Under the pieces are notes generated by a model that saw nothing but the letters and a program-made list of their open reading frames with translations, made no database searches and was not told where the DNA came from. From NCBI RefSeq assembly GCF_020184175.1, contig NC_065530.1:38355260-38419259 (forward strand): 64,000 nt of DNA. The letters are read 5' to 3'. A program made the position numbers and the translations under genes. The DNA comes from Aphis gossypii (Eukaryota > Arthropoda > Insecta > Hemiptera > Aphididae). Shown here piece by piece: positions 38,901 through 52,721 of the stretch; positions within the stretch are counted from its first letter, which is position 1; the number at the start of each line of letters is the position of its first letter.

Positions 38901-40871
38901 CAAGAAATAGTATTGGCTATGACAGGAAAAGTGTAAGAATTTCGGAGAAGTTGAATTTCAGAAAAGGTCAATAAAAATAATACTCGTAAATTATTCAAAA
39001 TCACAAATTACAGCTTCAGTGAAGTGAAGAATATAGAAAAGAAGGGGGAATGCATTCAGAAAAAATAAAGGAATGTTCCACATGGACAGGATTTAAAAAT
39101 ATACGTTTTTAAGATGTTTTTGTAGGAAAAACATATAAATATACGAGGAAAAATTTGAAAAAGATATGAATAAATTTTCATTATCTTTATATATTATTAT
39201 ACAATAGTTATTGGTTATTTTAACCGAAGGCTCTGTCTTTTCTTGTCAGCGTGTTTCATGTAGATTAACTAAATAAAGTAAGCCTCAAATAAAGTATGAA
39301 AGTTATAGTTTACCTATAAGGTATGTTAACTAATAAGGTATCGTTTAGAACGTGTAGGTATCCTCTTTTTAGTTAAATATCGTAAGTGATAAATTACATT
39401 AATGATTTCAGGCTAAGAAATAGCTGGGAATGTATACTGGTGTGGAAACAAAGTGACGTTTGCACCAAATTTGGCTCAAAAAACCACGATAAAATTTATA
39501 TTGGCACCATGTCAGTAATCATCGACATAATAATGTGATGATGCCAAAATAAGTTGCACATAAATCGACACTAGGATTTCGCTGCAAAATTTAACAGGAC
39601 GGCTGTATTTTTGTTATAAATACTGCGATAGAATTAAGAAATGTTCCTTAAAATATCGTGATTGTAGGTGAAGAGAATAAATAATCTTTAATAGTATTTT
39701 TAAATAGGTATTTTTAATATTTATGTAATAAATGATGACCCACTATAATTGATACTTCTTCTGTCGTACAGGGGCCTATAAAAATATATATAGATAACCT
39801 ATTATATTTTAATCTCTCATTGATTAAGACTTAATTTTGTAATATGCTTGTAACGTATCAAAAGGATTCACGATCCATAAGTTGGAAAACACTGCATATA
39901 CTTACGATATATTATAAATATATATATTATATACATTATATTTTAGATTACGATTTTTGTTTTTTCACTTTATATTATTATATATATTATATACAAGTCT
40001 ATGGATCATCCTGATTTTAATCAATCCACTTTAAGTGATGAACCATGAATCGATAGGTAATAATAAGAGAATGCCTTAGGCAAAGTCGGCGTATAAGATA
40101 TTAACGGTTTTATAATTGATATTGTATAGCTATGAGATGTTGATTTTGGTCTTGGTTGGAAAGTGACTGGAATGATTTAATACTGACTTGTGCACTTGCA
40201 TTAACGGAGGACGAAATATATATAATATAATTATATTTTTTTAGAGACTCGATCGTTACTAAAATAAACATAATAATATTACTCTATTATGTACAGTATG
40301 TTGTTAGGGTATGATCGTATATAGCTGCAGCTTGTGTGTTTGATTATTTATGCATTTCGTTTTGTTATAAATAAATAGTACAACACGTTTCGCATGTTTT
40401 ATCTCCGCATTCGATATAATAATGAATAATGTTATGGCGTCAGTTTTAATTAAAACGACTACGTTAGCATTTCTAATCGATCAAAACTCGTACACAATGA
40501 TAATATACATCGAATCGATCAATAAAACTAAAACAATAATGTATAGGTAGTACACTCACTGCGTGTTTTGGCACAAAATCTAATTTCATGTTTGCGCAAC
40601 GGTTCAACGCGTGCAGTCTTCTGAATAGCGATTGCAGAGAGTCTAGGTCTAGAAAAGGATGGTCCTTTTGCACGCCGTTCACGTCTATTGGAAATTGCAA
40701 ATCTAGTGAAAAGAATACAAAAAAAAACGTCATGAAAATATTTGGAAAATCGAATTCCCACCGTGATTGTTTTATAATAATAATAATAATAATATTTACC
40801 TTCATACATTTGCGCGTACTGTGGAAATCCGGCGGCTCTTAGCCATTTACACGCTTCTTTGGCTTCTATTT
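29954..40871 (-). CDS. cv-c: SAM-RhoGAP-START protein (DLC1/STARD13/crossveinless-c family), 5' end not included
   Basis: GTPase-activating protein that switches off Rho at the cell cortex and junctions (family knowledge). Core exons: 40871-40800, 40702-40560, 38563-38121, 36419-36216, 36099-36012, 35938-35869, 35613-35387, 35258-34947, 34225-33798, 33356-33205, 31643-31185, 30068-29954. SAM domain in the first two exons (IEAKEACKWLRAAGFPQYAQ); WTFQRESRRWSR and ILRRVESLKT in the linker; RWHSFQ and GWNWELPKF before the GAP; RhoGAP with arginine finger in GLFRKPGVKSR and NLAVCLAPSLFHL; START domain from LRLWRV to YLIEPCGSGRSR, then CEWYNKIFGH and a final AEGPESKV. Junction phases agree throughout except exon 38563-38121, which is one base short (see findings). 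With candidate upstream exons the product is about 930-970 aa, against about 1090 recalled for human DLC1. A polar insert interrupts the GAP domain. The first core exon needs one base from an upstream exon, so the true start lies right of 40871. Confidence 0.94.
30069..31184 (-). other. RhoGAP last intron
   Basis: 1.1-kb AT-rich intron between the START exon and the final exon. The donor (ACAAA before GTGAGT) and acceptor (TTTTTCAG) complete a lysine codon and continue into GRTCEWYNK. No other feature seen. Confidence 0.85.
31644..33204 (-). other. RhoGAP intron before the START exon
   Basis: 1.6-kb AT-rich intron. It holds a possible small inverted-repeat element at 31810-31930 (listed separately) and no exon-like frame. 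Confidence 0.8.
31810..31930. repeat. Short inverted repeat with T/G homopolymer core
   Basis: GGGCTATG at 31810-31817 is matched by its inverse CATAGCCC at 31923-31930. Just inside lie G-rich TTTTTGGGG and GGCCTTGGGG segments, and a T-run followed by a G-run at about 31878-31900. This could be a small MITE. The exact termini and target duplication are not clear. Confidence 0.3.
34226..34946 (-). other. Intron inside the RhoGAP domain
   Basis: 721-bp AT-rich intron splitting the GAP domain between IFQ and VPVYLQ; the junction codon is histidine. Nothing else recognised. Confidence 0.85.
36420..38120 (-). other. RhoGAP linker intron
   Basis: 1.7-kb AT-rich intron between the VIGSPQ and IIDMASMQQ blocks. 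Homopolymer A runs near 36640 and 37165; no mobile element or exon recognised. Confidence 0.8.
38564..40559 (-). other. Intron between the SAM and linker exons
   Basis: 2.0-kb AT-rich intron. The frame of the following exon stays open upstream through the acceptor to ATGs at 38617 and 38578, so a shorter isoform lacking SAM could start here, but nothing else supports that. A long T-run lies at about 38764-38780. Confidence 0.75.
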
Positions 40872-43800
40872 CTGTAACAAAAAAAAACAAAGAATCTCCT
40901 TTTTAATACGGTTCGAAGGTGATTTCAGAAAACGATAATAATATCGAACACGTTAAAGGTGGGTACAATGTTATAATAATTTCCATTACGATGGTAAACA
41001 AACTCGGCGGTGATTGATATATATGTATAGTAATATATATACAGCTGCTGTTTATTATATATAGGTATTTAATGCATACCTATAATAATTATAAAAAACC
41101 AAACGGCGCACAAGCGATCGCGATGTTAAAGTACCCGTACGTCGACTAAATAATAATAATAACCATTAATCATAAAATCATAATAAATAACTCTATACAT
41201 ACACATTATCGCCTATCGGGCGGGTGCAAGTCAATGCGTAAACAGCGTGTTGTGAAGTAGACATTTTTATCGACTGGGTTTGTCGCATAGTTCGGGAAAA
41301 TATGTTTATATGGCTAATGGCCATGAAACGGTTTCGTGTACGCGCGATTAATAAATAATAACAATTTAAAATAATAATAATAACAAAAAAATAAAAAACG
41401 GTATATTATATTATTATGTACGACAATATTATAATATTATTGTGTTTATCGATTTACGCGTGTACCGTAATAAAATAATATAAGTATTATAATGTTAATT
41501 ATTGTGTACCTTAACACTGTGTACATTGTATAAACACAACGAACGCGCGATAAATCGGGGTCATGTGCTTCCGAAACCGAACGCCGCCGAAGATATGCCA
41601 CCGCGGTTCGTTATTGTCTGTATATTTTGTCAAGGACGATGATCTATGGATCGATTCACCGTTCGCTACAGGACGTGTGAGTAGTATTATTGAGGACCAC
41701 GTGCAGAACCGTGTTACGTCTAGGTCGTCAGATTTTTGACGTGATGTGGCCTATATATTATAAGATTCGATCCGTTAAGAGTTGAGATTTTTTTCCACGA
41801 GATTCCCGATCCACGGCGTATTATTAATAATTGTTTTAATCGCATTATACATTAATGTCACGTGCTCACGAGCACTTCGCATAGATCGTTGCTTGACATG
41901 ACCACGAGGAGATGTGTCTTAACGCGGACGATTCGCAACCGACTGTTTTCCTTGGTAAAAAAAATCTGTTTTCATCCAAACTAATTATGTCTTATTACCT
42001 AATTACGAATTTAAAACAGGTTTAGATAGCTCACCAGGTATTATTTAAACATGACCGACATATTTTAACAAATTTGCGCTTAAAATTATCAACACTTGAT
42101 TTTCAAAATGTAATACAAAGTTTTTTCAGATAAATGAATAAAGTTGTTCGTATTTTATAGTATCTGAAGTAAATATATTAAGACATTTAAATTTTGCTCA
42201 AAATCGAAATCGTACGTCGAATTGTGATCGGCGTGAATGGTATGACGGAAGGAATAAATTCTTATTATATTTAGTCCATAAATAAAAATGGTATTAATTA
42301 TCCTAAACATTGCCTATACAGAACTCCTTATAAACGATGCGTTTTTAATTGCGATCTTATATGTATATACCGCGGGACTCTATAGCAACGAATATAATAT
42401 CATCATTTTAGTTACTGCGATAATTCGAATTTTTGCTACTGGACAAAATAATTTTGTGAAATTACAACCATCACAATCACAATGTATAATATAAATTAAT
42501 ATTATAGTGTTCAGACGAAAAACATTATTTAATACGTATAAATCAATTTATTGCGTATCTCGTCGATCGAAACTCGTGATGGAGGTAGTGCATAACAATG
42601 CAAATATATAAAATATATTCAGGAGGGTCGCGGCGTGTCAGTTCAACACCGGCGAACGGAAACGTATTTTATTCGCATGATTGTGAACGGCACAATCGAC
42701 CGGTCCACTTGACATATAATATTATATATAGTAGGTCACGAATTAATATAATATATTATTATTATGATATTCGACATAATAATATAATATTACTATTCAA
42801 ATAAGTAGCTTAAGTCGTTTCAATTGCGACGAGTAGAATTTTCATTGTTATAGTGTTGGGGTTTATTATTTTTTAGTTTAACGTGAGTACTATTATATAC
42901 AAGAAAAAAAAGCTATAAAATGGCATAATTTATAATTTATAATGTAATAATTATACCTACTCGATTTACTATTTATTTTGTACCTAAGGAATTTTCAGTT
43001 CTTCCTATAATTAGTAGCATACGAATCGTAGGAAATACTCTATATAGGGGTCGTATATTTTTAAAATAAAAAAAGGATGTTTATGTTTTCGAACCTTTAT
43101 GAATGAAAAGTTAAAAATTAATGATTTTAAAATCAAAAAAAATATATTTATATATATAGACCCGTTGTATAATTACATGAACATAATAAAATGACAAAAT
43201 TTAATGTTCTGTTTAGGTGTTTAACCGAAATATATTGTTTTTGACACCATATTTAATGTAAATACATCAACTATTCGCACCGTAATTATTCACTAAAATT
43301 ACATTTATTGAAACAGAAAACGAATAGCAGCAACTACGTCAACAAAGTACGTACTGCTGAAATATTGAAATAGTATAGTATTAAACGGGATGGTATAATA
43401 ATTGGTGTAATAATGTAGGTTAGGTTATGTGTAAAATACTACCTAGTGAGAAATATTTGTTATTCAAGTAATAGAGTAAAAGACAACATTATTTCGAAAT
43501 AAAAAGTTTTTATTTTTTCTTGAATTAAAAAAAAAGAATTTACCTGTTATTGGTGTTCAATAACGTTACTCATTTCTTGGATTTTTATTCGAATTTTCAA
43601 TATATACTGTCAGTCATCAGAATAGTCTTTTGAAAACTGTATTTTTGAACCTTATTGGTTTAACGGTACATTGGTATACTTAGGAACTTCAATAATATGA
43701 CATAATATATTCTGTGTTCGAATGTTTCAACGTATACTGGCTGTAGGAACAGAAAAACATCAAAAATCGACGACATTTTTATACTGTCCAAATAACGTTC

Positions 43801-44513
43801 TTAACTTCAGTATTCTTGTAAGCATAACGAGAAAAATCAATAAATCGTAGTATGGAATACGCTTGTTTTTAACTCCCTTTTCTATCGTTATTTTGCGATC
43901 CTATGAATTTTTTTCCACTCGTCGTAAGTCGTGTACAATAGTTATAACCAGCCGTAAATGTATGATAAATTTTATGATAAAAATAATAACATAATACGAT
44001 GTTATATCACGACAATAATGAGACAATCATTTTATATTTTTACGAGACAATGGAGACACGACGAACGACGACGAAGACTAACTACGAAGAGACGAGACGG
44101 GTGAAACTAAATTCGCGCGATATGGGCTGCGGTAGACCACCGGCCGGTTTCATAATATTCTTTCGGTCTGTCGGACAGTATAGGTGCGGAAATTTCTACG
44201 TACGCCGCCTCGGGGGTTATAAAATATGACACCGTAGAGTAATAGTCTTACTCTATGTACGAGTACATGTCGCATAAAGTATACTGACCTAAAGATAATG
44301 ATATTTATTGTGTACAGGTATTGTGTCTGGCGAGGGATTTTTTTTTTCAATTCTTGTTTCGTAAATCTATTGATCGCGACACAATTTGTCCTTGTACACG
44401 AAATATATTATTAAAATACAATAAATGATATTCACGCGCTCTAATAATCAAGACAAAGACGATATTATTATTATATTTTTGTTGTATAATATTACTACCT
44501 ATATATACTATAT

Positions 44514-44688
44514 CAAGGATTCTCAGTCTGGGGGTTGTCACCCTAGATGGGTGGGCATGAAAAAATTACAGGAGAGGCGTAAACATTTTTAATGCTTAAT
44601 ACTTTTCGTGCACGTAACACGACAATTTAGGTATCACGTGCTAATCAATAAAATACCTCATACAAGCTCAAAAGTTTGAGAACTAATT
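44514..44688. mobile_element. hAT-like MITE remnant
   Basis: The left end CAAGGATTCTCAGTCTGGGG has the style common at hAT termini (GGTTCTCAAACTGGGG type). About 160 bp on, AGTTTGAGAACT is the approximate inverse. The outermost bases and target duplication have decayed, so the limits are approximate. Confidence 0.4.
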
Positions 44689-45340
44689 ATTACTTTATGG
44701 TGCAATTAGTTTTATTCGTTTAAATAATATAAGTTTTTTTTTTTTTGAGATAAGGGGTTAGATATTTTTAAATTACTGTGCCTCACTATAATACACGATC
44801 TCCGATAATGGTATTCAATAATACTAACGATTTACTCAATAAAAACCCAATGACTCATCATTTCACGCGCTTGCCATTGATCATCACGCAATTTTAATAT
44901 GCATACATTGCATGTATATTATTATTCAGTATACACATTAGTATTACATACATTTATCTTCGATAGCACGCGCAGACTTTGTCTGACTGTCTCCTCGTGG
45001 TACGTGCGCCGACGGCGATATAGCATTGTGATGGGTGTTTTGTCTTCTGTTTCGGAGACCCGCGGCTCGAACAGAGGACTATTATTATGTTCTTCCCGTA
45101 ATTTACTCTCGCGGTGAAAGTCCTCGCGAAATTCAACATAATATTACATAGAAATACCACGTATACGTGTACACTATAGGCAATTATGTTCGATTTCAAT
45201 ACCTATAATACGAATCCATCGTTGACATGTGTATATGCATGAACGCGCGTAGGCGCATATTATTCACTTTCGGTACGGAATTCGTAGTCATTATAATATT
45301 AAACGAATTTCTGCACCGAAGCTACGATGTCCAGTGATGT

Positions 45341-45363
45341 CTATATATATATATATATATATA
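45341..45363. repeat. (TA)n microsatellite
   Basis: Uninterrupted alternating TA run of about 11 units. Similar TA runs occur near 52120-52145 and 63833-63848. Confidence 0.85.
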
Positions 45364-48300
45364 CTACCTAGGTATATTAAGAGTTACGGGCGTTACGGCA
45401 TACTTGATTAAATTTCACGAATTACACGGCAAGCCGTCTGTCAGCGACGATGCTGCAGCGCAAGGTCGATATAATTATATTATATTATTATATTAATTCG
45501 TCTAAAGACAAACTATTTTTCCGATACAAAATCATATAAACGTTTTCATTTTTATACTCAGTCGAAATGTGCATCGTATAGTACGGTAAAACTACTCGTA
45601 CGCAAAACGCTAAACATTTCTTTTCGAGGATTTACTTCCGATCACATACCCTGCAGGTCGCGTGGGTAATTTACGGTTCGTGGTTTGTGGAGAGAGGAAT
45701 TAATGAGTGAGTAGCATACTAATTTCAATAAAAATTAACTCTGAATTTGACGTGATTTCTTCTAAGTGTATGATATGATAACGATTATAACGGTTACATT
45801 TTATTCTGTTCTGAATCAAAACTATTCTAATCAAAACGGTCAGGATCACACATAGGTCGATCGTTAGAAAAATATTAATTGATTGTATGCGGTTATCAAC
45901 AAGAAGAGAGTTATAAAATTAATATATTAGGTAAATTTATAAAATACTATCACAAAATGTTATGTAATTATTCTTCAAATATAAAATGTAAATGTTATAT
46001 TTATTGATCAACTTTTTACCTCTTATATATTTATTATTTATATAACAGCTAGGATTATTGACTGTGGTTTTAACAGGTATATAGGTGAACTGTGTTAGAA
46101 AATCACAGTTAGTATTCTGTATTACTGGGTATAATAACGGTAATTTACGAATTGTTTTTTTCTTTTCTTAAAACGAGCGTTCAAGAATATAGTTTAACAA
46201 AATCGATTATTATAACCATATATCATATGTATCCGCACTATTAGAAATCGACGCTTACTATAAAAGTCGATTGTTAAACTTCCGGCGGTACACAAAACGG
46301 TAATTTATTTGAATATTATTAGTATGAGAAAAACTAGTGTGTTGAAAAAAAACGAAAGTGCAATATAAAACCGTAATTTGTATTTCCAATATCGGTTATT
46401 ATTATTACGCCTTACGGACGAACACGTTTTATCTCCAATAATCTATAATAATTCACATGACATCGTTTATGTAAATTATAAATATATGCATAATATGACG
46501 TTATATCCATCACAATCAATCATACATCTTAAATGTATAGTACTTATATAATATATTATATCGCATATCATACTCGTTATATATATAACATTATAAATAT
46601 GATAATAAGGTACTATAGGTAGGTATATAATATTATGATGATACGCATTCTAATGAAACAACTAAAATTCACTCAAAAGTGGCAGCCCGCGCTGTACCTG
46701 TATTTATTACAATATATTATAAAAATATTAAAAACGTTCGGACGACATTTTAATAGTTACATTTTTGGCGTTCAATTAATGTATATGTATAATAATGTCG
46801 CTTTTGAGATATGATTCAACAAATATAATATACAAAATTAAACCATCATCACGGTTTCATCACACGTGGGTGGTATAAATATTTTGAGTTACAGTCGAAT
46901 TTTAATGGTTATATTACATTGGTGAGATTATAGTTGGTTTTAATTTGATTTAAATAGCTTCAACCATGTATTATATCGTCCAACAGAAAAAACAATACAA
47001 GTGACATTTATGACGTGGGTACGAGATACGACCAAATTATAAATGCGTCAATTAGGAGAAAAGTCTTCTCATGCGCGTTCATAATTTAAAATAGTTAAGA
47101 CTTATTATTGTATCTGTGTAAATAAAATATTGAAAAAAAATCAAAGATCGTTCTTCGAAAAGCGGAATTAATTAAGACGAATCAATAAATAACAGGTCAT
47201 AATTGAGTGTGTTTGTTTTTTCTTTATTATTCTATATTCCTTAATTGCAGTGGTCGACAAACAACGGACAGTTATTATTATGGTAGCTGCGCAGTTAACA
47301 TATAATATAATTTTGTATACGATACAGAGTGCAGACGACTTATTATTATCATTGTACACATTATACAATGCGCGCTGTAGGTCGAAACAGGATACATATA
47401 TTTTCTTCGGCTTTTTCAAAAAAAAAAAAAAAACGTGTTTAGTGTGATTTCTAGTACCAATTCCCCTCAAACATTTTCAAAAACTGGATTGAGCACGTTT
47501 ACCGACGAGCATTTGTCGTATGTACAATAATAATATTCTTTCGATTTCGAATTCGGCAGGTCCAACGGACCGACAAAAACCATAAACCGTTTAAATACAT
47601 ATTAGGTATAGGTATAGAAAATGTGCGGTCACTCGGTGAAGGCGAAAATTATGTGTAGTTATATGCCTATTATGTTATAGGTTTAGTGGCTTGTGTCCGT
47701 AATTGAAATTCGCGAAACGAATGCGATCAAAGACTACTATAGCGGACAATGATCGGTGATGGTGCATTATTACGGTGATCTACTTCAATTGTAAATAAGA
47801 CAGGAAAAAAATTCTTTGAGAGAGCATAGGTATAACATATTAATTTATATACAAACATTATAAATATATTACTAATAAATTGTAGTGCGCAGTCGTATGA
47901 CAATATGATATTATAAAAACTGCAGCAACGATAGTTGCGAGATAAAAAATCATCATTCATCGGTGTATGATGTATTGATGATTCATCGAAATAAATCAAC
48001 TGTGCAGCGTATACGAAGAGACAATAACATTATGATTGCGTAGTAATAGATTTATTTAAATGTTCAATATCGATAGAATGAATAATTATTATTGTATTTT
48101 TTTGATAAATATTTGAAGTATAAACACATATATAAATACCGGTAAAAATATTATATTTTATTTAATGAACTGATTAGAGAGATATAGGTATTATAGAGTA
48201 AATTATTAACTCGATTTCAACTAGCAGACTCGACAACAAAATATTGTACCAAACTACAATATGGTATAATATAGTTCGTTCACCCACAGTTCAACATGTA

Positions 48301-48719
48301 AATAAACTTACAACTGTAAAATTTCGCGTTATCTCGTACGTCGACAGAAATGCGAGCTCTTCCGTATAAAACGCATATATACAACTTGAAAAAATATAGT
48401 TATTAATATTGTACGCAGTTATTACGCAATATATATGTCTGTTATACGCAACTGTAAGTACATAATAGGAAAAAAAATATTAATAATTATAATCCATTTT
48501 CAGCGTTGGGTTTAAGAAGTTTAAGTTATGATCGTTAAATCTATATTGTAATGTATTTGACCTGCAGCAGGCACATTTTCTATCAACTCTTACCAAATAT
48601 CCACGGCTAAGCCTATTGGTGTATAAAGCGCTACATTATATTTGTATTTATTTATATATATTAGCACTCAGTGGTTGGCATGTGTGATAATTTTGAAGCA
48701 GTTACATTATTTATTAATA

Positions 48720-48747
48720 ATGGTGGTGGTGGTGGTGGTGGGTGGGT
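48720..48747. repeat. (TGG)n microsatellite
   Basis: Seven TGG units followed by imperfect GGGTGGGT, rare G-rich sequence in this AT-rich stretch. Confidence 0.9.
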
Positions 48748-51396
48748 ACAGGGTTTGTTCAAACATACATTTTTATAATATTTTTAATTTTTATATACTA
48801 TCATGATTTATTTTAATTTTAATGAAATTGTCTCATCCTTGACAACCAACTAAGTGAGTGGGTAAATTAATATAACCACGTCACTGAAAATAAGAGTTTA
48901 GTTAGGCACTGACCGCGCGTTTTCCTGTTGCTCGCGGCGGCGGCGTGCCATAGCTCATGACAGGAAATAAGCGCGGATACACGTCCGGATTCGAGAGCCG
49001 CCGTGTATCGCACCGTCGTCGTCGCTTTTGGCGTTTTGTACACATAATATTATACGTCTTACAAATAATTCTACATAAACATATTACATCATAAATCATT
49101 ATGCAAATATAGGTACGCCTCCCTGTACACAACCAAAACATAGAAAACGCAGTAAATGCATGTTGCATGCCTTACGGGACCGTCACAATAACGGGGTTTT
49201 AGAATTTTTCAATCTAAAAAAGTATAATTATTATTGATGCGTAACAGCAACTACAGAGCTACATTTTTATTCAAATAAAAATGTGTTGGCAGAAAAATTA
49301 AAAACAGTCGCAGTAAATCGACATAGGTCGTCTGGAATGTAAAAAAAAAATCGCATACATTCGACTTCGACGAAATACGAGATATTTTGATATTTATAAC
49401 ATATAACGATTATCAGGGATGATGAATGATGACATGAATGTAATAACTCAATTTATTGTCATTGAATCGTCGTGTTGCACTGCAAGCGATATGTATTTTT
49501 ATTATTGAGAGTTATTATAATATAGTTTGATGAACTCGGAAATTCGACCGTTGCTGCACTCAGTATGATTTTGTGAGAATATAATATAAAAAGTATATAC
49601 GATTCGACACGACGCCATGTATTTATATCTATATGGATAGAACGTTTATTTCCAGAGAACATTTAATAAACGCGTTCGGATTTAATGTGAAAAAAAATTT
49701 CCAACCGTGTATAACGCGCGAGTAAGCAACGCGCTGTAGGTCGGGTTTAACTGTACAGAGTACACAATAAAAAAAAAAAAAATAGCCTGTAAACAAATTT
49801 TTTTTTAATGTTTTTAACGATCGGAGCGAAATACGATTTACCGAACGCACAAAATTTTATCCTGCAGCGGAGCAGACTTCCGTGGCGGCGATGTATTCTG
49901 GTCGCGGGTTCAAAAAAAGTCGATAGCGCGCAAAAAGGGGAAAACATGCAATATATGAAAATCAATACCATTTTACGACGTGTGGACGTAACGTAATATT
50001 TTACGATACGGACCTGGGAATGGACGATGAGTTCAAATCAACTCGTTTGGCAGTTCAAAGTTCAATGTGCGAATACAGACGAAAATAAAATTAGCTGGGT
50101 ATGTTAACCGCATTCGTTTTTATGAATCAACTATTTTTGAATAACCACCCATTTGTTACTGACAAACACGAGGCGTCACATGTTTGCATGTTATGTATGT
50201 AATGTATTGTATTTTGTAATTTGTAAAAACGATTTTTCATTACAAATGATAATCGTGGTATCTACAGGTAATCTAAAAGTTTACCACATTTTTTATCGCA
50301 ATATTAGTGTTACAGAGGATCTTTTTCTATGGTTATTTATTCTTTTTCAAGTTTGAACATTTGTAAAAACTTTTATAACCTAAGTTAAAACAAAAATTTA
50401 GTGCTTTATACTAATATAATATTATAAGATATCGAATATAGCTAGGCATTATAGATAATGAAATGAGATAACTTGTGAAATTTTGATATTCGCGTTGTAC
50501 CATTTCGCTCATTCTAATTTTTAAACGTTCCTGAAATAATAATCTATACATTTTCGAAAACATGTGGGTACTCGATAAAAAATAACTATTCGTGATAAAT
50601 AATAAATTTTAAAACATATTTGATTTTATTGCAAACACATGTATACCTAAATTATATACATAACTGCAGCAGTGCCCCGGTTATAATAAGCTTGCGTACT
50701 TCAAACACGGTTTTAAGTATATAAATCATGAAAATCGTCCCATAAAAATCCCATAAATGTTTTGTTATACTTATTAACATTAGAAAAAACAGTGATCATG
50801 GTTTAATATTTGTTCTATATATGTAATTGGGAGTTATAAAGTGTATCCGTGCCTTTATACTGTATCCAATATCCATTCATACCATTTGAATTCCCACTTC
50901 AAGTTTGACCAGCTTGCAAGATCGTTTCGTTTTCGTTGACAATAATATATATGATTTTTCGGAACAGCTGATTAATGGTTATAACCTACTCTCTTTAATA
51001 TTTTAACACGAGAGGGGGTAAAAAATCCAAGTACCTACTGGAATATCGACCAAAATTATAATACTTATTGTATCTTATTGTATCTTATAGTAGTTATCTT
51101 TCGAGACCACGAAACCACAGAATACTTCTTAAATGATAGATGAAAGATATTTTAACTATTTTAAAATATGATTTTTAAGTGTTAAGTATACATTTTGAAA
51201 AATTCCAACAATCGAAATCTAAAAACTCGTTATTATAAGAAATCACGTTGGTATGTATTCTTGATGCATCACCCTGTATATATTATAATATAGTATTTAT
51301 AATATATCAGCCATGTGTATGACGTATATACTACACAGCCTCGCGTCTGTTGATAGTCGCCCCCATAAATATAATGGGATCCGTCACCCGAGAACA

Positions 51397-51420
51397 TAAT
51401 AATAATAATAATAATAATAA
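51397..51420. repeat. (AAT)n microsatellite
   Basis: About eight AAT units; a similar run lies near 29488-29508. Confidence 0.85.
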
Positions 51421-52120
51421 AATTGTATTCATCGGTTAAATGAAAAGGAAAATATTTTACTCGTACACGCGTATTACAGTATAAAATCGTGTAGGTGTTA
51501 AACGCGCTGTTCAGTATATTTACGGGCGATGATGACCGGCGTGTGTAGTATTATTATTGTCAAACGATTTATCTCAACGACAAAGTAATCGTAGATACAC
51601 AGTACATACCTACGTATTATGGTATAAATCGTATAGATATATGTATTTTTATACTGCATTAAAGATAGGTGCTTTTTTAATTCGATAGTCATAAATTATA
51701 ATAAAATATAGGTATTTCATAAGCGTTTGTTTTCGCGTCTAAGCATAAAAAGAAAAACAAATATCAAAATAGGTATAAGTGTAAAATATTATTATACTTA
51801 ATAAGTATGATTTTAAATCACAAACGTATAAACTAACTTAATTCTTGAGGTTTAACGTACCTATTGGTAAACTAGAGTTTATTTCATTAGTATTATTAAT
51901 AATGTATAATATTATGAGTGAAGTGATGCTTATGAATTTTTAACTCTAATATATTACTGTGGTTAAAGATACGGAAAAAATATTATTTAAAATAACAATC
52001 GTCGATATAGTATAATAGCCATGGATATAATACCACCGGTCTAATGAATAAATAATTATATAAATTAATATACAAAACACGTTAGCAATCTACACGCCAT
52101 CTATATAGTAGGTATTTATA

Positions 52121-52151
<31 letters not shown>

Positions 52152-52628
52152 GGTGTTACCGTTTTATCAAGATTAATTTTTTTTTTTAATTTTAATACGT
52201 CGATTAGATCAAAACGGTGCCCATCTAAAATCGAAGTAGTTCAAGCTGTCACAGAACACGTCATTTTTCTATTAAGGATTTCTACATTATACACTGTGAC
52301 TAGTATAGATACAGCCAAATTTCAAACATAAGCTACCAACGACCTTTGGAAAACAAAAATAAAAACAACTTTCACCCGCAATAAGAAGGCACACTAGAGG
52401 GCAAATATAGTATTCTAAAATTCTCAATAGCCTCCTAAAAATATCTTTTGACACTGATCTAAAATTCGAATAGTGCTTGGTCTCCATGACCCCCGCGGGG
52501 AAAATACAGTTGTACCTATCTGAACCTGGACAACCTACAACTACACGTTTCTGATATCATGTTCTAGAGCATGAATCTATATGTTCAGGACATTGTAATA
52601 TGTATACTGTATATCTAGGAATGTTTAC

Positions 52629-52721
52629 CTGGAAACGTGTGCGAATTGATCGATAGCGTCGTAAATAGTTCGAGCGGGTAAACATTTTCGAATTTCATAA
52701 TCATTTGGAAATACACCCGGA
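52629..52721 (-). CDS. cv-c: Candidate upstream coding exon of the RhoGAP gene
   Basis: A 93-nt open stretch with an acceptor (pyrimidine-rich run, then AAGCAG) and a strong donor (CCAG before GTAAAC). It enters and leaves in phase 1, exactly what the SAM exon at 40871 requires, giving ...LSINSHTFP-EIEAKEAC. It contains an internal ATG at 52704 (MIMKFENVYPLELF), so it could be a first coding exon or a cassette exon. Its codons are less AT-rich than the surroundings. I do not recognise the peptide; assignment to this gene is inferred from phase, splice sites and orientation. Confidence 0.45.
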
